This document shows positions 61,539-64,000 of a stretch of DNA of 64,000 bases, piece by piece. Source of the DNA: Amaricoccus sp. (lineage in GTDB: Bacteria; Pseudomonadota; Alphaproteobacteria; Rhodobacterales; Rhodobacteraceae); assembly GCF_017993425.1 (NCBI RefSeq), contig NZ_JAGOMQ010000001.1:1-64000 (forward strand). Reading direction: 5' to 3'. Position numbers and translations under genes: made by a program. The number at the start of each line of letters is the position of its first letter. The stretch's first letter is position 1. The notes under the pieces were generated by a model. The model worked only from the letters and a program-made list of their open reading frames with translations. It searched no databases and was not told the origin of the DNA.

Positions 61539-62945
61539 GTGTCGCGCGGGCCCACGTTCACCACCGGCTCGACGATGCGCCACGTCTCGGTCATGACGCT
61601 GACCAGCGCCATCGGGCTCACCTTCATGTTCCTGATCGACGCGGCGACGCTCTTCTGGGTGTCCCGCCTCGGCGACGAGCAGCTGGTCGCCGCCCTCGGC
61701 TTCGCCTGGACGGTCACCTTCTTCATCATCAGCTCCGGCATCGGCATGGCGATCGCCGCCACCGCGCTGGTCAGCCGCGCCCTCGGCGCCGGCGAGATCG
61801 CCCGGGCGCGCGAGACCGCGACCACCTCGCTCGCCATCACCTTCGCGGTGCAGGCCGTCGTCGCCCTCGTCATCGTCCTCCTGCGCGACCCCCTCCTCGC
61901 GCTGGCCGGCGCGACCGGCGAGACCGCCGAGCTCGCCAGCCACTTCCTCCTCGTCACCACGCCCGCCGCGCCGATCATGGCGATGGGGATGACCGGCTCC
62001 GCCACGCTCCGCGCGGCCGGCGACGCCTGGCGCTCCATGTCGGTGACGCTCGCCGCCGGGATGCTCGCCATGGTGCTCGACCCGGTCTTCATCATCCTGC
62101 TCGACTTCCGGCTCGAGGGCGCGGCCTGGGTGATGGTGATCGCCCGCGGCAGCTCCGGCCTCCTCGCCATCTGGTATCTCTGGCGCGTCCACCACCTGCT
62201 CGCCCGGGTCTCCCTCCGCGAGACCCTCGACTACGTCCGCCCGTTCTTCTCGATCGCCGCGCCGGCGAGCGCCACCCAGCTCTCCGCGCCCTTCGGCAAC
62301 GCCATCCTGACCACGCTGATCGCCGCCCACGGCACCGGCGCCGTCGCCGGCTGGGCGGTGGTCACAAGGATGACCGTGCTCGCCTTCGGCGGCATCTTCG
62401 CGCTCTCCGGCGCGATCGGCGGCATCCTCGGCCAGAACTACGGCGCGGGCCTCCTGCCCCGCGTCCGCCGCGCCTACCGCGACGCGCTGGTGTTCTGCGG
62501 CATCTACACCGGCGTCACCTGGCTGGTGCTCTTCCTCCTGCGCGAGCCGATCATCGCCGTCTTCCGCCTCGGCCCCGAGGGCGCCGAGGTGTTCCACGCC
62601 TTCGTCGGCCTCGCCGCCGGCGGCTTCGTCTTCGCGGGCGCGCTCTTCGTCGCCAACGCCGCCTTCAACACCCTCGGCCGGCCGCTGCTCTCCACCGCCT
62701 TCAACTGGACCCGCGACGGCCTCGCCATGGCCCCGCTCGCCTGGGCGATGTCGCGCGCCCTCGGCGCCCCCGGGGTGATCTACGGCCAGGCCCTCGCCGG
62801 CGTCGTCGTCGGGGCCGTCGCCGCCTGGACCGGCTGGCGCTTCGTCTCGAGCCTCCGCCCCCGCGCCCCCCGCCCCGATCCCGAGGCCGCCAGCCCGGAG
62901 GCCGCCGACTTGGAAAGCGCCGCGGCGCGCTTACATCAGGCCTGA
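61539..62945 (+). CDS. MATE-family efflux transporter
   Basis: A 468-residue inner-membrane exporter of the MATE (multidrug and toxic compound extrusion) family, about 12 helices in two halves of similar order. Landmarks: TLTSAIGLTFMFLIDAATLF near 17, FFIISSGIGMAIAATALVSRALGAG near 62, APIMAMGMTGSATLRAAGDAW near 145, and in the second half ALSGAIGGILGQNYGAGLLP near 288 and FVFAGALFVANAAFNTLGRP near 365. It starts with GTG after GGAGAGAGG. Probably drives export of cationic drugs or metabolites with H+ or Na+. Confidence 0.93.
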   Translation: MSRGPTFTTGSTMRHVSVMTLTSAIGLTFMFLIDAATLFWVSRLGDEQLVAALGFAWTVTFFIISSGIGMAIAATALVSRALGAGEIARARETATTSLAITFAVQAVVALVIVLLRDPLLALAGATGETAELASHFLLVTTPAAPIMAMGMTGSATLRAAGDAWRSMSVTLAAGMLAMVLDPVFIILLDFRLEGAAWVMVIARGSSGLLAIWYLWRVHHLLARVSLRETLDYVRPFFSIAAPASATQLSAPFGNAILTTLIAAHGTGAVAGWAVVTRMTVLAFGGIFALSGAIGGILGQNYGAGLLPRVRRAYRDALVFCGIYTGVTWLVLFLLREPIIAVFRLGPEGAEVFHAFVGLAAGGFVFAGALFVANAAFNTLGRPLLSTAFNWTRDGLAMAPLAWAMSRALGAPGVIYGQALAGVVVGAVAAWTGWRFVSSLRPRAPRPDPEAASPEAADLESAAARLHQA

Positions 62946-62972
62946 TCCCGACATCCGAGAGGCAGACGCACC

Positions 62973-63626
62973 ATGTTCAGCCTGTTCAAGAAGGCCGAGA
63001 TGCCCGCCCCCGGCGCCGCGCTCCCCGGCCGCCCCGACCCGATCCCGACCGCCCGCACGCATTTCCTCTCCGACCGCCCGCTCAAGGGCCCGCACCCCGA
63101 GGGCCTCGCGCAGGCGATGTTCGGCATGGGCTGCTTCTGGGGGGTCGAGCGGCTGTTCTGGAAGCTGCCCGGCGTCTGGGTCACCGCGGTCGGCTACGCC
63201 GGCGGCGCCACCCCGAACCCGACCTATCAGGAGGTCTGCACCGGCGGCACCGGCCACAACGAGGTCGTGCTCGTCACCTACGACCCGGCCCGGATCAGCT
63301 TTGATACCCTGCTCAAGGCGTTCTGGGAAGGCCACGACCCGACGCAGGGGATGCGCCAGGGCAACGACCACGGCACCCAGTACCGCTCCGGCATCTACGT
63401 CTTCGACGCCGCCCAGCGCGCCGCCGCCGAGGCGTCGAAGGCCGACTACGCCCGGCGCCTGCGCAAGGCCGGCTACGGCGCGATCACCACCGAGATCCTC
63501 GACGCGCCGCCCTTCTACTACGCCGAGGACTACCACCAGCAGTACCTCGCCAGGAATCCCGGCGGCTATTGCGGCCTCGGCGGCACCGGCGTCAGCTGCC
63601 CGATCGGCGTCGGCGCCGGCGCTTGA
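62973..63626 (+). CDS. msrA: Peptide methionine sulfoxide reductase MsrA
   Basis: A 217-residue repair enzyme that reduces methionine-S-sulfoxide. Catalytic block [20 protein letters not shown] with Cys54; then [32 protein letters not shown] and the conserved [23 protein letters not shown]. Resolving-Cys region near the C-terminus is [13 protein letters not shown]. The length is normal with a short N-terminal extension, no signal peptide. GAGGC lies upstream of the ATG, 27 bp after the MATE gene. Confidence 0.96.
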   Translation: MFSLFKKAEMPAPGAALPGRPDPIPTARTHFLSDRPLKGPHPEGLAQAMFGMGCFWGVERLFWKLPGVWVTAVGYAGGATPNPTYQEVCTGGTGHNEVVLVTYDPARISFDTLLKAFWEGHDPTQGMRQGNDHGTQYRSGIYVFDAAQRAAAEASKADYARRLRKAGYGAITTEILDAPPFYYAEDYHQQYLARNPGGYCGLGGTGVSCPIGVGAGA

Positions 63627-63647
63627 CCGCATACCCGCCTCCAGATA

Positions 63648-63679
63648 AATCAACGGCTTAACGAATTTTCACGCGTGAA
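63648..63679 (+). repeat. Composite IHF-site plus palindrome element, copy D
   Basis: AATCAACGGCTTA (63648-63660), a perfect IHF site, and TTCACGCGTGAA (63668-63679), with the same spacing as copies A and B. It lies just upstream of prmA, so in this copy the element is in promoter position. Confidence 0.7.
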
Positions 63680-63712
63680 CACCTCGCGCGTGAGCAAGGG
63701 GGAGAGGGGCGG

Positions 63713-64000
63713 GTGGCGCTTTATCACGTCCTGACGGCGCTCGCCGGCGAGCGCGCGGCCGAGGCGCTGGCCGAGGCGCTCGAGGCCCTCGACCCGGTCG
63801 CCACCGAGACGCGCGACCACGACGACGACAGCGGCCTCTGGGACGTCGGCGCGCATTTCGCCGCGCCGCCCGACCGGGCCGCCCTCGCCCTCCTCGCCCA
63901 TCTCCACGGCGCCCCCGATTTCACGGTGGCCCGCGTCGACGACCGCGACTGGGTCGCGCAGGTCCGCGCCGAGCTCACCCCCGTCGCCGCCGGCCGCTTC
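63713..64000 (+). CDS. prmA: Ribosomal protein L11 methyltransferase PrmA, N-terminal part
   Basis: The first 96 residues of PrmA, which trimethylates ribosomal protein L11; the rest lies beyond the right edge. The N-terminal substrate-recognition domain is visible: ALYHVLTALAGERAAEALAEAL, DDDSGLWDVGAHFAAPPDRAAL, and the invariant DRDWVAQVRAELTPVAAGRF that leads to the methyltransferase domain. Starts with GTG after GGGGGAGAGGGGCGG. Confidence 0.85.
   Translation, partial: MALYHVLTALAGERAAEALAEALEALDPVATETRDHDDDSGLWDVGAHFAAPPDRAALALLAHLHGAPDFTVARVDDRDWVAQVRAELTPVAAGRF

Overview
This is a very GC-rich chromosomal window that reads as an alphaproteobacterium, most likely of the Rhodobacterales. 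The evidence is a Tad/Flp pilus locus with alphaproteobacterial gene order, an IalB-family protein, the DUF484-xerC pair beside priA, class I (archaeal-type) lysyl-tRNA synthetase, a phasin, the short 445-residue ProS, and candidate CtrA, IHF and Crp/Fnr sites. Nearly all genes are housekeeping or well-known families. No rRNA, tRNA, CRISPR array, prophage or intact insertion sequence was seen. The novelty lies mainly between the genes.

Layout. 1-16.5 kb: the N-terminal part of mfd; a LigM-like tetrahydrofolate-dependent demethylase; an EamA exporter; a GH25 lipoprotein; ialB with a candidate small RNA upstream; a HerA-like ATPase; an Ala/Pro-rich membrane protein; a four-gene operon scoA - small ORF - LOV-domain histidine kinase - scoB; a hydrolase; a decayed gene; gcvTH; a second hydrolase; and a GST. 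16.6-28.4 kb: the Tad pilus locus (tadE, tadG, lytic transglycosylase, flp, cpaB, cpaC, cpaD, cpaE/tadZ, cpaF/tadA, tadB, tadC). Two copies of a structured repeat of about 236 bp sit at intercistronic junctions, and each is bracketed by a duplication of the start of the downstream gene. 28.4-35.5 kb: an Xre/RES toxin-antitoxin pair, priA, DUF484, xerC and a membrane hydrolase. 35.5-42.5 kb: two paralogous beta-helix/RTX exoproteins, each behind an almost identical Crp/Fnr-like site, flanking pyrG and a periplasmic DsrE-like protein. 42.5-64 kb: sulfotransferase, proS, ppk, HD phosphohydrolase, lysS, a secreted protein made of two similar halves, a membrane protein, tpiA, two small genes, hom, a D-Ala-D-Ala carboxypeptidase with SPOR domain, phasin, clpS, an RsmC-like methyltransferase, an unknown small protein, a MATE exporter, msrA and the start of prmA.

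How parts work together. The tad genes encode the ATPase, platform, secretin, pilotin and pilin of an adhesive pilus, but no prepilin peptidase (tadV) or tadD is present. The sco operon couples acetoacetate/CoA chemistry to a predicted blue-light sensor. The intergenic DNA carries at least four kinds of recurring element: a composite IHF-site plus palindrome (four copies with fixed spacing), a 60-bp repeat around a GTGACATGCGCATGTCAC palindrome (three copies), the 236-bp element (two copies), and 10-bp-phased GTGCA repeats near priA. These repeats, the LOV kinase operon and the regulated exoprotein pair are the parts most worth checking.
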